Assembly (NCBI RefSeq): GCF_014648255.1
Contig: NZ_BMQT01000013.1
Coordinates: 92,790 to 156,789, forward strand
Origin: Nocardioides albus
GTDB lineage: Bacteria; Actinomycetota; Actinomycetes; Propionibacteriales; Nocardioidaceae
Length of the DNA stretch: 64,000 nucleotides
Reading direction: 5' to 3'
Each line of letters opens with the position of its first letter. Within the stretch, counting starts at the first letter, position 1. The translations under genes were made by a program, and so were the position numbers. The notes below the pieces were generated by a model. The model had not been told where the DNA came from, did no database searches, and saw nothing but the letters and a program-made list of their open reading frames with translations. Positions 1 through 8,058 of the stretch are shown here, piece by piece.

Positions 1-1016
1 ATCGCGGCCGTGACCGTGTTGAGGGTCAGCTCCTCACCGTCCAGGAGCAGCGAGCCGGTCGTCCGGGAGCCGTAGGAGCGCCCGAAGATCGACCGAGCCA
101 GCTCCGTACGTCCCGCACCCATCATCCCGGCGATGCCGACGATCTCGCCGGCCCGCACGGACAGGTTGGCCTGGCGGATGACCTCACGGTGACTGTCCTG
201 CGGATGCATGACGGTCCAGTCGCGAACCTCGAAGAGGACCTCCCCGATGGAGGGGGTGTGGTCGGGGAAGCGGTTCTCGAGGTCGCGGCCGACCATGCCA
301 CGGATGATCCGGTCCTCGTCCACGCCACCGTCGGCGACGGACAGGGTCTCGATGCTCTGGCCGTCGCGGATGATTGTGATCTCGTCGGCGATCTGCTCGA
401 TCTCGTTCAGCTTGTGGCTGATCATGATCGAGGTGATCCCCTTCTCCTTCAGCCCCTCCAGGAGCGCGAGAAGGTGCTGGGAGTCGTCGTCGTTCAGGGC
501 GGCGGTCGGCTCGTCGAGGATGAGCAGCTTGACCTTCTTCGAGAGCGCCTTGGCGATCTCGACCAGCTGCTGCTTGCCGATGCCGAGGTTCTTCACCGGC
601 GTCAGCGGGTTCTCCCGCAGGCCGACCCGCGCGAGCAGGTCGATCGCCTCGCGGTTGGCGCGGCCCCAGTCGATGATGCCGCGCTTGGCGGTCTCGTTGC
701 CGAGGAAGATGTTCTCCGCGATCGAGAGCTCGGGGATGAGGGCGAGCTCCTGGTGGATGATCACGATGCCGGCGGCTTCGCTCTGCCGGATGTTGCCGAA
801 CTTGGCGGTCTCGCCCTCGAAGACGATGTCGCCGCTGTAGGTGCCGTGGGGGTAGACCCCGCTGAGCACCTTCATCAGGGTGCTCTTGCCGGCGCCGTTC
901 TCACCGCAGATCGCGTGGATGTCACCGCGGTTGACGACGAGGTTGACGTCGGCGAGCGCCTTGACGCCCGGGAACTCCTTGGTGATGCCGCGCATCTCCA
1001 GGATCGGTGAGGTCAT
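1..1016 (-). CDS. mmsA: Multiple-monosaccharide ABC transporter ATP-binding protein (MmsA/GguA type), 3' part cut by window edge
   Basis: Cytoplasmic ATPase that powers import of monosaccharides bound by the ChvE-like protein encoded just upstream. About 338 N-terminal residues are visible. The first ABC domain has Walker A GENGAGKST near residue 43, a GIGKQQLVEIAKAL signature (the GguA-like variant of LSGGQ) and Walker B LLILDEPTAAL near 166. A second ABC domain begins near residue 250, with a degenerate P-loop GMMGAGRTE, as is usual for tandem-domain sugar importers. The ATG is at 1016, about 75 bp after the binding-protein gene, with a strong hairpin between them. The permease gene is expected beyond the left edge. 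Family assignment is secure; the exact sugar is not known. Confidence 0.9.
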   Translation of the reverse strand, partial: MTSPILEMRGITKEFPGVKALADVNLVVNRGDIHAICGENGAGKSTLMKVLSGVYPHGTYSGDIVFEGETAKFGNIRQSEAAGIVIIHQELALIPELSIAENIFLGNETAKRGIIDWGRANREAIDLLARVGLRENPLTPVKNLGIGKQQLVEIAKALSKKVKLLILDEPTAALNDDDSQHLLALLEGLKEKGITSIMISHKLNEIEQIADEITIIRDGQSIETLSVADGGVDEDRIIRGMVGRDLENRFPDHTPSIGEVLFEVRDWTVMHPQDSHREVIRQANLSVRAGEIVGIAGMMGAGRTELARSIFGRSYGSRTTGSLLLDGEELTLNTVTAA

Positions 1017-1043
1017 GTGGTTCCTGCTATCTGGCCAGATGAC

Positions 1044-1080
1044 GGCGTGGGCCCGGTCCGGAGGGACCCGGGCCCACGCC
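1044..1080 (-). terminator. Intra-operon stem-loop between chvE and mmsA
   Basis: A 13-bp perfect stem (1044-1056 with 1068-1080) and an 11-nt loop, with no T tract. Such hairpins behind periplasmic-type binding-protein genes commonly stabilise the upstream message or attenuate the downstream ABC genes, so that the binding protein is made in excess. The role here is inferred. Confidence 0.6.
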
Positions 1081-1091
1081 GCGTACGGGTG

Positions 1092-2159
1092 CTACTTGAT
1101 CTCGTCGGCGGTGTAGTAGTCGGAGTCGACGAGCACCTTGGTGACGTCGTCCTTGGTGACCACGACCGGGTCGAGGAGGTAGGACGGAACGACCTTCTCG
1201 CCGTTGTCGTACGTCTCGGTGTCGTTGACCTCGGGCTTCTCGCCCGCACCGACGGCGACGATCATGTCGACGGTCACCTCGGCGAGCTCGCGGGTGTCCT
1301 TGAAGATCGTGGAGTACTGCTCACCTGCGTTGATCGACTTCACCGACTGCACCTCGGCGTCCTGACCGGTCACGACCGGGAGGTCGGCGGTCGCGTAGCC
1401 GTTGCCCTTGAGCGCGGCGATGATGCCGAGCGAGAGGCCGTCGTAGGGCGAGAGCACGCCCTGGACCTTCTTGGAGGCGTACGTCTTGGTGAGGATGTCC
1501 TCCATGCGCTTCTGCGCGGTGGCGGGGTCCCAGCGCAGGATCGCGGCCTGCTTGAAGTCCGTCTGACCGGAGGGGATGACGATCTCGCCGGACTTGATCA
1601 GCGGCTCGAGCACCGACATGGCGCCGTCCCAGAAGAAGGTGGCGTTGTTGTCGTCGGGCGAACCGCCGAAGAGCTCGACGTTGTAGGGGCCCGCGCCCTT
1701 GGCCTTCAGACCGTCGACGAGCGAGGTGGCCTGCTGCACACCGACCTGGAAGTTGTCGAAGGTCGAGTAGTAGTCGACGGCCTTGGTGTCGCGGATGAGG
1801 CGGTCGTAGCTGATGATCGGGATGTCCTGCGACTCAGCGGTCTCGAGGACCTCGCCGAGCGCGGTGCCGTCGATGGCGGCGACCACGAGGACGTCGACGC
1901 CCTTGGTGACCATGTTCTCGACCTGGGAGACCTGGGTGGGGATGTCGTCCTCGGCGTACTGCAGGTCGACCTTGTAGCCCTCGGCCTCGAGCTGCTTCTT
2001 GATGTTGTTGCCGTCTGCGATCCAGCGCTCCGAGGACTTGGTCGGCATGGCCACACCGACGGTGCCCTTGTCGCCGCCCTCGCCGCCGCCGTCGCCGCCG
2101 CATGCCGCCAGGCCGAGCGCAAGCGCTGCCGCGGTGATCGTGGTGAGTACCTTGCGCAC
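1092..2159 (-). CDS. chvE: Multiple-monosaccharide ABC transporter substrate-binding lipoprotein (ChvE-like)
   Basis: Extracytoplasmic sugar-binding protein of 355 residues. The N-terminus has a lipoprotein signal: basic MRK, a hydrophobic stretch and lipobox LAAC with the modified Cys near residue 20, then a Gly/Asp-rich linker. The rest is a periplasmic-binding-protein type 1 fold (GVAMPTKSSERW, YDRLI, VVAAIDGTA, VTGQDAE), typical of the ChvE/XylF group. The GTG start at 2159 has a GGAG-type site about 8 nt upstream. It is first in the operon with mmsA and follows an 18-bp palindromic operator at 2265-2282. Ligand identity (xylose, glucose, galactose or arabinose) cannot be read from the sequence. 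Confidence 0.9.
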   Translation of the reverse strand: MRKVLTTITAAALALGLAACGGDGGGEGGDKGTVGVAMPTKSSERWIADGNNIKKQLEAEGYKVDLQYAEDDIPTQVSQVENMVTKGVDVLVVAAIDGTALGEVLETAESQDIPIISYDRLIRDTKAVDYYSTFDNFQVGVQQATSLVDGLKAKGAGPYNVELFGGSPDDNNATFFWDGAMSVLEPLIKSGEIVIPSGQTDFKQAAILRWDPATAQKRMEDILTKTYASKKVQGVLSPYDGLSLGIIAALKGNGYATADLPVVTGQDAEVQSVKSINAGEQYSTIFKDTRELAEVTVDMIVAVGAGEKPEVNDTETYDNGEKVVPSYLLDPVVVTKDDVTKVLVDSDYYTADEIK

Positions 2160-2485
2160 TTACCTGCTCCATTTCATCTACGGCCACGTCGGTTCATAAA
2201 CGCGCCGCTGTCGGGGGTGCCGGGGACCGGCGCACGGGCCGATCTCCAGGTGGGCCACATCACAGATGTGAACGCTCACATCGGGACAGGCTGCCCCTTC
2301 GAGTCCGAATGCGTCAAGTGCAGGACGCCGATGTTTCCGACTCGTGACTTACGGGAGGCTCCGTTGATCATCTACGCCCGCACAGGCAATCCACAGACAG
2401 CCCGCTCGCCGACGCGACGGGACGTTTCAGTCGGTCTACCGACGAGTAACGGACAGGTACGTCCCGTCGTACCCGCGAAGCGAAG
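2160..2485. promoter_or_regulatory. Upstream region of the chvE-mmsA operon
   Basis: 326 bp between the chvE start and the stop of the next minus-strand gene. Besides the palindrome at 2265-2282 it shows no convincing ORF. It should hold the sugar-transport promoter, reading on the minus strand. Confidence 0.5.
2265..2282. promoter_or_regulatory. Palindromic operator, LacI-family-like
   Basis: GATGTGAACGCTCACATC: half sites match at 8 of 9 positions around a central CG. The core TGTGA-N4-TCACA has the central CG typical of LacI-family sites; the 4-bp spacing is too short for a CRP/GlxR site (N6). It sits 106 bp upstream of the chvE start. The cognate regulator is not in the window. Confidence 0.5.
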
Positions 2486-3106
2486 TCAGAGGTGGCTGAC
2501 CGCCAGCAGGGTGCCTGACCCGCCCGGCCAGACGACCTCGAGCGACTCCTCACCCTCGGCGTCGGAGCCGTCGACGACACGCTTCACGACGACCGAGAAT
2601 CCGCCCGCCTCGACGTGGGGGGCCGCCTCATGGGAGCGGATGGTGACACCGTCGAGGTGCGGCACGGCGTCGGGCGACCACGAGCCACTGCCCACCGCGG
2701 TGACGACGGCGTCGCGCCGCTCCACCAGCCGACCCTGGTCGTAGACGTCCATCGGCTCCTGGGTCGCGCCGGTGAGCGCGGCCGCCAGCAGCGTCCGGAC
2801 GGCGACCGGGTCGGCGCAGGCGTCGTAGACGTAGCGCGTCCCCAGCGCGGAGTGGTCGGTGGTCGCCATCAGGAAGGCATCAGCGCCTTCGAGGGGAGCC
2901 TCACGGTAGGAGACCGGGAGATGGACGACGGCGTCGCCGACCTCGAGGAGCACGCACTCGATCCCGACCCGCCCGGCCGGGTCGTCGAACCGGTAGGAGC
3001 CGATCGTGCGGGTCAGCTCACCCTCGCACCAGGGCTGAACGGCGAGCCAGGCACCGAAGATCTCGGACTTCGACGGGGTGAGCGTGGCCTTGTGAACGAT
3101 CGACAT
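2486..3106 (-). CDS. Maltokinase N-terminal cap-like domain protein
   Basis: Soluble protein of 206 residues with no signal peptide or membrane segment. The first two thirds (KSEIFGAWLAVQPW, YRFDDPAGRVGIE, HLPVSYREAPLEGAD, LGTRYVYDACADP) match the actinobacterial family annotated as maltokinase N-terminal cap-like (Mak_N_cap), sometimes mislabelled as 1,4-alpha-glucan branching protein. The kinase domain of true maltokinase is absent, so it is a stand-alone cap. Its function is unknown; a link to trehalose/glycogen metabolism is only suggested by the name. ATG at 3106. It stands alone between the sugar ABC operon and the cytochrome c maturation operon. Confidence 0.7.
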   Translation of the reverse strand: MSIVHKATLTPSKSEIFGAWLAVQPWCEGELTRTIGSYRFDDPAGRVGIECVLLEVGDAVVHLPVSYREAPLEGADAFLMATTDHSALGTRYVYDACADPVAVRTLLAAALTGATQEPMDVYDQGRLVERRDAVVTAVGSGSWSPDAVPHLDGVTIRSHEAAPHVEAGGFSVVVKRVVDGSDAEGEESLEVVWPGGSGTLLAVSHL

Positions 3107-3123
3107 GACCGTTGTCTAACAGG

Positions 3124-3444
3124 TCAGGAGACCTTGTGGCTATCGCCTTCGCCGTTGGGGGCCTTGTCGGTCCCGCCGTCGGCCTCGGTGTCGATCTCGG
3201 CGTCCTCCTTGGCGCGCGCGGCCTCGACCGCCTTCGCGGCCCGGGCCTCGACCTTCTCGGCGAAGGCCCGGCGCTGCGGGTCGAGCACGAAGAAGGAGAG
3301 CACGCCGCTGATCACGAACGCCACGATCACCGCGAGGAAGATGTCGACCTCGCCCGCGACCAGCGACCAGACGCCCGCCACGATGCCGAAGGTGGCGACC
3401 AGCGAGAGCAGCCGCAGGCCGGTGTAGATCAAGAACTCTTTCAT
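3124..3444 (-). CDS. DUF4229 family small membrane protein
   Basis: 106 residues with two membrane helices (about 7-25 and 30-51: LRLLSLVATFGIVAG and IFLAVIVAFVISGVLSFFVL) and a charged Ala/Lys/Glu-rich cytoplasmic tail. The ATG at 3444 overlaps the ccsB stop as ATGA, so it is translationally coupled to cytochrome c assembly genes. A longer frame reaching to 4179 exists, but that part is antisense-like noise over ccsB; the coupling and the hydrophobic start support 3444. DUF4229 has no established function; co-location suggests a minor role near the Ccs complex. Confidence 0.75.
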   Translation of the reverse strand: MKEFLIYTGLRLLSLVATFGIVAGVWSLVAGEVDIFLAVIVAFVISGVLSFFVLDPQRRAFAEKVEARAAKAVEAARAKEDAEIDTEADGGTDKAPNGEGDSHKVS

Positions 3445-4442
3445 TGCGAGGCTCCCTGGGAGATGAGCTCGACGACCGCCGGGGCGGCCGGGGCCGCGTA
3501 CGAATGCTGCGACGTCGAGGAGAAGTAGTTGATGCCGATGAAGTTGAACCAGAGCGTGGCCAGCCCGATCAGCGCCACGATCGCCGCCTTCTTGCCCTTC
3601 CACCCGGCGGTCGCGCGGGCGTGCAGGTAGCCGGCGTAGACGACCCAGGTGATGAACGCCCAGACCTCCTTCGGGTCCCAGTTCCAGTAGGAGCCCCAGG
3701 CGTCGTGCGCCCAGATCGGACCCGAGATCAGCACCCCGAAGGTCCACACCGGGAACGCGAACGCGTGGATCCGGTAGGAGACCCGGTCGAGCGCCTCCAA
3801 CTCGGGCACCCGCGCCAGCAGCGTGGCGTCGGGGAAGCGCGACTTGAGCAGGTACGCAGCCGAGGCGATGCCGCCCAGCGTGAACCCGCCGGTGGCGATG
3901 ATCGCGGCGATGACGTGGATGACGAGCCAGTAGGAGTTGAGCGCCTCGGTCAGCGGCGCGACCGGCTCGTAGAGCCCGACCACGGCCAGCATCAGCACCA
4001 CGACCGTGAACCCGAGCACCCACGGCGCCATCCAGGCCAGCTTCAGCCGACGGTAGAGGACGACGTACGCAGCGGCCACCACGAACGAGCCCGAGATCGT
4101 GAACTCGTACATGTTGCCCCACGGCACGCGGTTGGGATCTGCGGCCATGCCACGGGCGACCAGCGCCACCAGGTGACAAACCACCGCGATCGCGGTCAGC
4201 ATCAGGCTCAGCCGGCCGAAGAGAGCGGCCCGATACTCGCGTACGTCATCAGCGGGATCGGTCGCGACCGCCTCGTCTGCCGGGGCTCCCGCACCGACGA
4301 GCTCCTTCGTCGCGGCGGTGGCCTTGGCGCGCGAGAGCCAGGACGACCATTCGACCAGCGCGCAGAGCAGCGCCAAGAAGTAGACGACCCCAGCGGCCGT
4401 GATGGCCTGGTTGCTGAGAACTCCCCAGGTGTGGTCAGACAT
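3441..4442 (-). CDS. ccsB: Cytochrome c biogenesis protein CcsB (ResC-like)
   Basis: Polytopic membrane protein of 333 residues, partner of ResB in the system II haem delivery and ligation complex that attaches haem to apocytochrome c outside the membrane. Several helices are visible, and the family signature WGSYWNWDPKEVWAF lies near residues 240-255, the tryptophan-rich WWD-type haem-handling loop, with conserved external His residues around it. Start ATG 4442 is preceded by AGGAGGAG at good spacing. The resB stop lies 8 bp inside this gene. A GTG-type extension to 4565 lacks support. Confidence 0.93.
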   Translation of the reverse strand: MSDHTWGVLSNQAITAAGVVYFLALLCALVEWSSWLSRAKATAATKELVGAGAPADEAVATDPADDVREYRAALFGRLSLMLTAIAVVCHLVALVARGMAADPNRVPWGNMYEFTISGSFVVAAAYVVLYRRLKLAWMAPWVLGFTVVVLMLAVVGLYEPVAPLTEALNSYWLVIHVIAAIIATGGFTLGGIASAAYLLKSRFPDATLLARVPELEALDRVSYRIHAFAFPVWTFGVLISGPIWAHDAWGSYWNWDPKEVWAFITWVVYAGYLHARATAGWKGKKAAIVALIGLATLWFNFIGINYFSSTSQHSYAAPAAPAVVELISQGASQ

Positions 4443-6033
4443 CCTTCTCCTCCTGTGTTCGCGCGCCTCGTAGGTTCTCGACCAGGTCGGTGACGACCGA
4501 CGCCGTGTCTCCACCGCCAGAGCGGTCGAGGGCGGCGACCTCGACCAGTGTGCGCCCGTCGACACGGCGAGCGCGAACCCAGACCCGTCGCGAACGGATG
4601 AAGAGGGACCCGAGCAGCCCCACCAGAGCGAGCGATACGCCGAGGAGCGCCCACTCCTTGCCGGGCGACTTCGAGATCTGCACCCGGTTCCACTGCTGGA
4701 CGTCGTCGAACGAGACCGAGCCCAGCCCGTCGGGCAGCTCGGCCGTCTCTCCGAGGCGCAGGTTGAACGCCTTCCCGCTCTCGTCGGGGGACATCATGTG
4801 GGCCTTGGAGGTGTCGAGCGCGTAGACCGACTGGGGCCCGGCGTCGAGGTTGAGGTCGCCGCGGAAGCCCTGCAGCGAGAGCATCGCGTTCGACCCGTCG
4901 CCGATGTCGCCCATCAGGTTGACCGGTTCACCGTCGACCGTGCCCATGAACGGGTAGAACAGGCCCTGGAAGCCGATCTCCTCTGGCGAGGCGTACGGCG
5001 CCTTCACGACGCCGAAGGAGAGCAGGTTCTGGCTCTGCGGGAGGAAGACCGTCGGACCGGAGTAGGCGACGTTGCCCTCGCCGTCGCGCACCGTGATCAC
5101 CGGTGCATAGCCGTGGGCGAGCAGGAACACGTCGGTCCCACCGACGGTCAGCGGGTGGTTGACTTTGAGGTCGTACTTCTTCTCGTCGTCGGTCCCCGCG
5201 GTGTAGCGGATGTTCGACTCGAACCCGCGAGCCGTCCCGGCACCCGGCCCTGTGCCCAGCCACTCGGCCTTGAAGTCGTCGATCTTGAAGGAGAAGTCGT
5301 CGAGGTCCTCGGGGGCGAAGAGCGAGCCGGGCTTGAAGTCGTCGTACTGCGACATCTCGTTGGCGAAGCCGTACTCCTCCCCCACCAGCACGATCACGCC
5401 GCCCTTGTAGCCGAACAGGCTCCCGGTCGCGAACGCGACCAGCACGATGATCAGCGACATGTGGAAGACCAGGTTGCCGGCCTCGCGAAGGTAGCCCTTC
5501 TCCGCCGAGACGGAATCGCCGTCATCGTCCTTCCGGATGCGGTAGCCGCGCAGCTGCTTCCGCGCCGCGGCGAGCACCTCCGCGGGCTCCTCGTCGGTGA
5601 CGTACGTCGCGGAGTCGGGCAGCCGCGTCAGCCTGGCCGGCGTCGCCGGCGGCTGAGCCCGCATGGCCCGCGCGTAGACCAGGCACCGCGGGATGATGCA
5701 GCCCACCAGCGAGACCATCAGCAGCAGGTAGATGGCCGCGAACCACGGCGCGGAGTAGACGTTGAAGAGGCCGAGCTTCTCGTAGATCGGGGTGAGCGTC
5801 GTGTGCGCCTCGCGCCACTGGTCGGCCTTGAGCGAGTCGACCCCGTCCTGCGGGATCAGCGAGCCGGGGACGGCCGCGAGCGCGAGCAGCAGAAGCAGGA
5901 TCAGTGCCGTACGCATCGAGGTCAGCTGACGCCAGCCCCAGCGCGCCAGCTCGCGGGCGTTGAGCTCGCCCGGGCGGCGTACGTGCTGACTCTCCTGGTC
6001 GGAGCGGCCTTTGTCGGTTGCCTGAGTGCTCAC
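4435..6033 (-). CDS. resB: Cytochrome c biogenesis protein ResB
   Basis: Membrane protein of 532 residues (ResB family, system II cytochrome c synthesis) that works with CcsB to channel haem and present reduced apocytochrome. Hydrophobic helices occur near residues 40-60 (ALILLLLLALAAVPGSL), 95-115, 180-200 and close to the C-terminus (ALLGVSLALVGLLGSLFI), with a large extracytoplasmic domain between. GTG start at 6033 overlaps the ccdA stop (GTGA). The longer frame to 6336 is out of step with this overlap and reads as low-complexity sequence, so it was not used. Confidence 0.92.
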   Translation of the reverse strand: MSTQATDKGRSDQESQHVRRPGELNARELARWGWRQLTSMRTALILLLLLALAAVPGSLIPQDGVDSLKADQWREAHTTLTPIYEKLGLFNVYSAPWFAAIYLLLMVSLVGCIIPRCLVYARAMRAQPPATPARLTRLPDSATYVTDEEPAEVLAAARKQLRGYRIRKDDDGDSVSAEKGYLREAGNLVFHMSLIIVLVAFATGSLFGYKGGVIVLVGEEYGFANEMSQYDDFKPGSLFAPEDLDDFSFKIDDFKAEWLGTGPGAGTARGFESNIRYTAGTDDEKKYDLKVNHPLTVGGTDVFLLAHGYAPVITVRDGEGNVAYSGPTVFLPQSQNLLSFGVVKAPYASPEEIGFQGLFYPFMGTVDGEPVNLMGDIGDGSNAMLSLQGFRGDLNLDAGPQSVYALDTSKAHMMSPDESGKAFNLRLGETAELPDGLGSVSFDDVQQWNRVQISKSPGKEWALLGVSLALVGLLGSLFIRSRRVWVRARRVDGRTLVEVAALDRSGGGDTASVVTDLVENLRGARTQEEKDV

Positions 6034-6788
6034 AGCGCGATGCCCTCCCAGCGTTGCACGACCTGGACCTGCAGCCACTGCATGCCGTTGTCCCACCAGC
6101 CGGTGAGCATGGCGATCCCGATCAGGATCATCACGACGCCACCGATGATCGTGACCGCACGAGTGTGCCGGCGGAACCAGCCCAGCGCGACCGTGGCCTT
6201 GCGCCACATCACCGCGACGAGCACGAACGGGATGCCGAGCCCGAGGGCGTAGACCGCGAGCAGCAGGCCACCGCGTGCGGCGGTGCCCTGATCCCAGGCG
6301 AGCCCGGCGATGACGCCGAGCGTCGGCCCGGTGCACGGGGTCCAGGCGAGCCCGAACAGGAATCCGAGGAGCGGCGCGGCAGCCAGGCCGACGGCAGGCA
6401 CCTTGTGGAACTTCAGATCGCGCTGGAGCAGCGGGATGAAACCCATGAACGCGATCCCCATGATGATCGAGAGCACGCCGAGGATCTTGGTGCCGGTCTC
6501 CTGGAACGCGAGCAGCTTGAAGGCGATCCCGCCCACCGTGATGCCGAGCAGGACGAAGACCACCGAGAACCCGGCGACGAAGAGCAGGGCTCCGGCGAGC
6601 ATCCGGCCGCGGCGTACATCACCCGAGGCGAGGTCGGCGCCGGACAGGCCGGTGGCGTAGGAGAGGTATCCCGGGAGCATCGGCAGCGTGCACGGCGAGA
6701 CGAACGAGAGGAAGCCGGCCAGCAGCGCGATCGGCACCGCCAGCAGCAGCGACCCGCTCCCGGCAGTGCTCGCAAACCAGTCGGTCAT
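6030..6788 (-). CDS. ccdA: Thiol-disulfide transporter CcdA
   Basis: DsbD-type transmembrane electron carrier of 252 residues that moves reducing equivalents from cytoplasmic thioredoxin to the extracytoplasmic ResA-like thioredoxin, keeping apocytochrome CxxCH motifs reduced. Six helices are predicted. The two redox cysteines are in SPCTLPMLPGY (near residue 32) and TPCTGPTLG (near 153). ATG at 6788; 4-bp overlaps on both sides couple it to resA and resB. Confidence 0.93.
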   Translation of the reverse strand: MTDWFASTAGSGSLLLAVPIALLAGFLSFVSPCTLPMLPGYLSYATGLSGADLASGDVRRGRMLAGALLFVAGFSVVFVLLGITVGGIAFKLLAFQETGTKILGVLSIIMGIAFMGFIPLLQRDLKFHKVPAVGLAAAPLLGFLFGLAWTPCTGPTLGVIAGLAWDQGTAARGGLLLAVYALGLGIPFVLVAVMWRKATVALGWFRRHTRAVTIIGGVVMILIGIAMLTGWWDNGMQWLQVQVVQRWEGIAL

Positions 6789-7351
6789 GCGGACTTCCCC
6801 GCAGAGGAGATCAGCTCGTCGAGCGTGCGCGCGGAGGGGATCTCGCCGCGGATCAGCGCCGCCACGCGCCCCTCGGTGTCGAGGATCGCGGTCGCCGGGA
6901 TGGCGCGAGGCGCCAGCGAGCCCTTCAGTGCGAGGACGGCGGCACCGTCGGGCGAGTAGACCGACGGGTACTCGACGCCATAGTGCCGCTCGAACGCCTG
7001 GCCCTGGGCCGCCGATGCGTCACGGGTGTTGATCCCGACGAAGGCGACCTCGTCACCCAGCTCCTCGTAGGCGGCCTGGAGCATCGGCATCTCCTTGCGG
7101 CACGGCCCGCAGCCGGTCCACCACACGTTGAGCACCGTGACCTTGCCACGGGTGTCGGCGAGGTCGAACGGCTTGCCGTCGAGGGTCTCACCGACGAGCT
7201 CGACAGGCTCGCCACGATCGGCGACCGGGATCTCCTGGGTGCGGCCGTCACCGGAGATGTAGCCGGCCTCGTTGGTCCCGGTCTGCCCGCACGCGGCCAG
7301 CAGCCCCACCATCACCACCGTGAGGAGGAGGCCACCCAACTTCTTACGCAC
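6785..7351 (-). CDS. resA: TlpA/ResA-like thiol-disulfide oxidoreductase lipoprotein
   Basis: Membrane-anchored thioredoxin-fold protein of 188 residues, first gene of the cytochrome c maturation run. It has a lipoprotein signal (MRKKLGGLLLTVVMVG, lipobox LAAC, Cys near 20) and the active site WTGCGPCRKEM near residues 79-89, with cis-Pro region RAIPATAI. It should reduce apocytochrome c using electrons from CcdA. GTG at 7351 was chosen because it sits immediately before the signal sequence; the upstream in-frame part to 7534 encodes an Arg-rich shadow. Ribosome site is weak, so the exact start is uncertain. Confidence 0.88.
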   Translation of the reverse strand: MRKKLGGLLLTVVMVGLLAACGQTGTNEAGYISGDGRTQEIPVADRGEPVELVGETLDGKPFDLADTRGKVTVLNVWWTGCGPCRKEMPMLQAAYEELGDEVAFVGINTRDASAAQGQAFERHYGVEYPSVYSPDGAAVLALKGSLAPRAIPATAILDTEGRVAALIRGEIPSARTLDELISSAGKSA

Positions 7352-7386
7352 ATGCAGGATGGTTCCTGACAAACCTGAGAGCCTCG

Positions 7387-8058
7387 TTAATCTTCCGCAT
7401 CTTCCGCGTCGCCGGCCGAGAACGGCGCGTACTTGTCCTTCGCCGGCAGCATGTCGCCGGCCGGCTCGCTGTAGGAGATCGCGACGAACTCGTCGTCGAC
7501 GAAGTGCAGCGAGGTCAGCGAGCACAGCGCGCACTGGCGGTGGCGCGGGTCGTGCAGGAAGCTGCGGCCCTCGACGTGCAGACGGGTGGTCCAGATCGGC
7601 AGCTGGTGGGAGACGATGACCGCCTCGTGGCCCCGGGCCAGGTCTCGCGCGTCATGGATCGCGGCCATCATCCTGGCCACGATCTCCAGGTAGGGCTCGC
7701 CCCACGACGGCTTGAACGGGTTGATCAGCTTCGGCCAGACCTTCGGATCCTTCAGCGGCCCCAGGCCGTCCTTGAAGCTCTTGCCGACGAAGAGGTTCTC
7801 CGACTCGAGCACCCGCTCGTCGAGGGAGATGTCGACGCCGAGCGCCTTCGCCAGCGGGCCAGCGGTCTGCTGCGCTCGCTCCAGCGGGCTGGAGATGACG
7901 TGGGTGATGTCCTGACCGGCGATCCGGTCGGCGACCCGCTCAGCCATCTGCAGGCCGAGCTCGGAGAGGTTGTATCCCGGTCGACGCCCGTAGAGGATCC
8001 CCTCCGGGTTGTGCACCTCGCCGTGGCGCAACAGGTGGACGGTGGTCTCCATGCTCAT
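7387..8058 (-). CDS. Histidine phosphatase family protein (phosphoglycerate-mutase-like)
   Basis: Cytoplasmic protein of 223 residues in the histidine phosphatase superfamily. The phospho-accepting motif LLRHGEV is at residues 9-15, and the other expected elements follow: YNLSELG, SSPLERAQQTA, and the second catalytic His in VIVSHQLPI. The acidic tail (GDAEDAED) is unusual but simple. ATG 8058 overlaps the hemL stop as ATGA. A phosphoglycerate-mutase-like gene next to hemL is a conserved actinobacterial arrangement; the substrate is unknown and true glycolytic mutase activity is unlikely. Confidence 0.85.
   Translation of the reverse strand: MSMETTVHLLRHGEVHNPEGILYGRRPGYNLSELGLQMAERVADRIAGQDITHVISSPLERAQQTAGPLAKALGVDISLDERVLESENLFVGKSFKDGLGPLKDPKVWPKLINPFKPSWGEPYLEIVARMMAAIHDARDLARGHEAVIVSHQLPIWTTRLHVEGRSFLHDPRHRQCALCSLTSLHFVDDEFVAISYSEPAGDMLPAKDKYAPFSAGDAEDAED

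Noticed and set aside
2265..2282. CRP/GlxR site
   Set aside because: Half-site spacing is 4 bp instead of 6 and the centre is CG, which fits LacI-type operators better.
1017..2744. Plus-strand ORF of 575 codons over chvE
   Set aside because: Antisense shadow of chvE: Asp/Val/Gly/Arg-rich, no domain, no ribosome site, and the minus-strand protein is clear.
4443..4565. N-terminal extension of ccsB
   Set aside because: Ser/Arg-rich and lies within resB; ATG 4442 has an excellent ribosome site.
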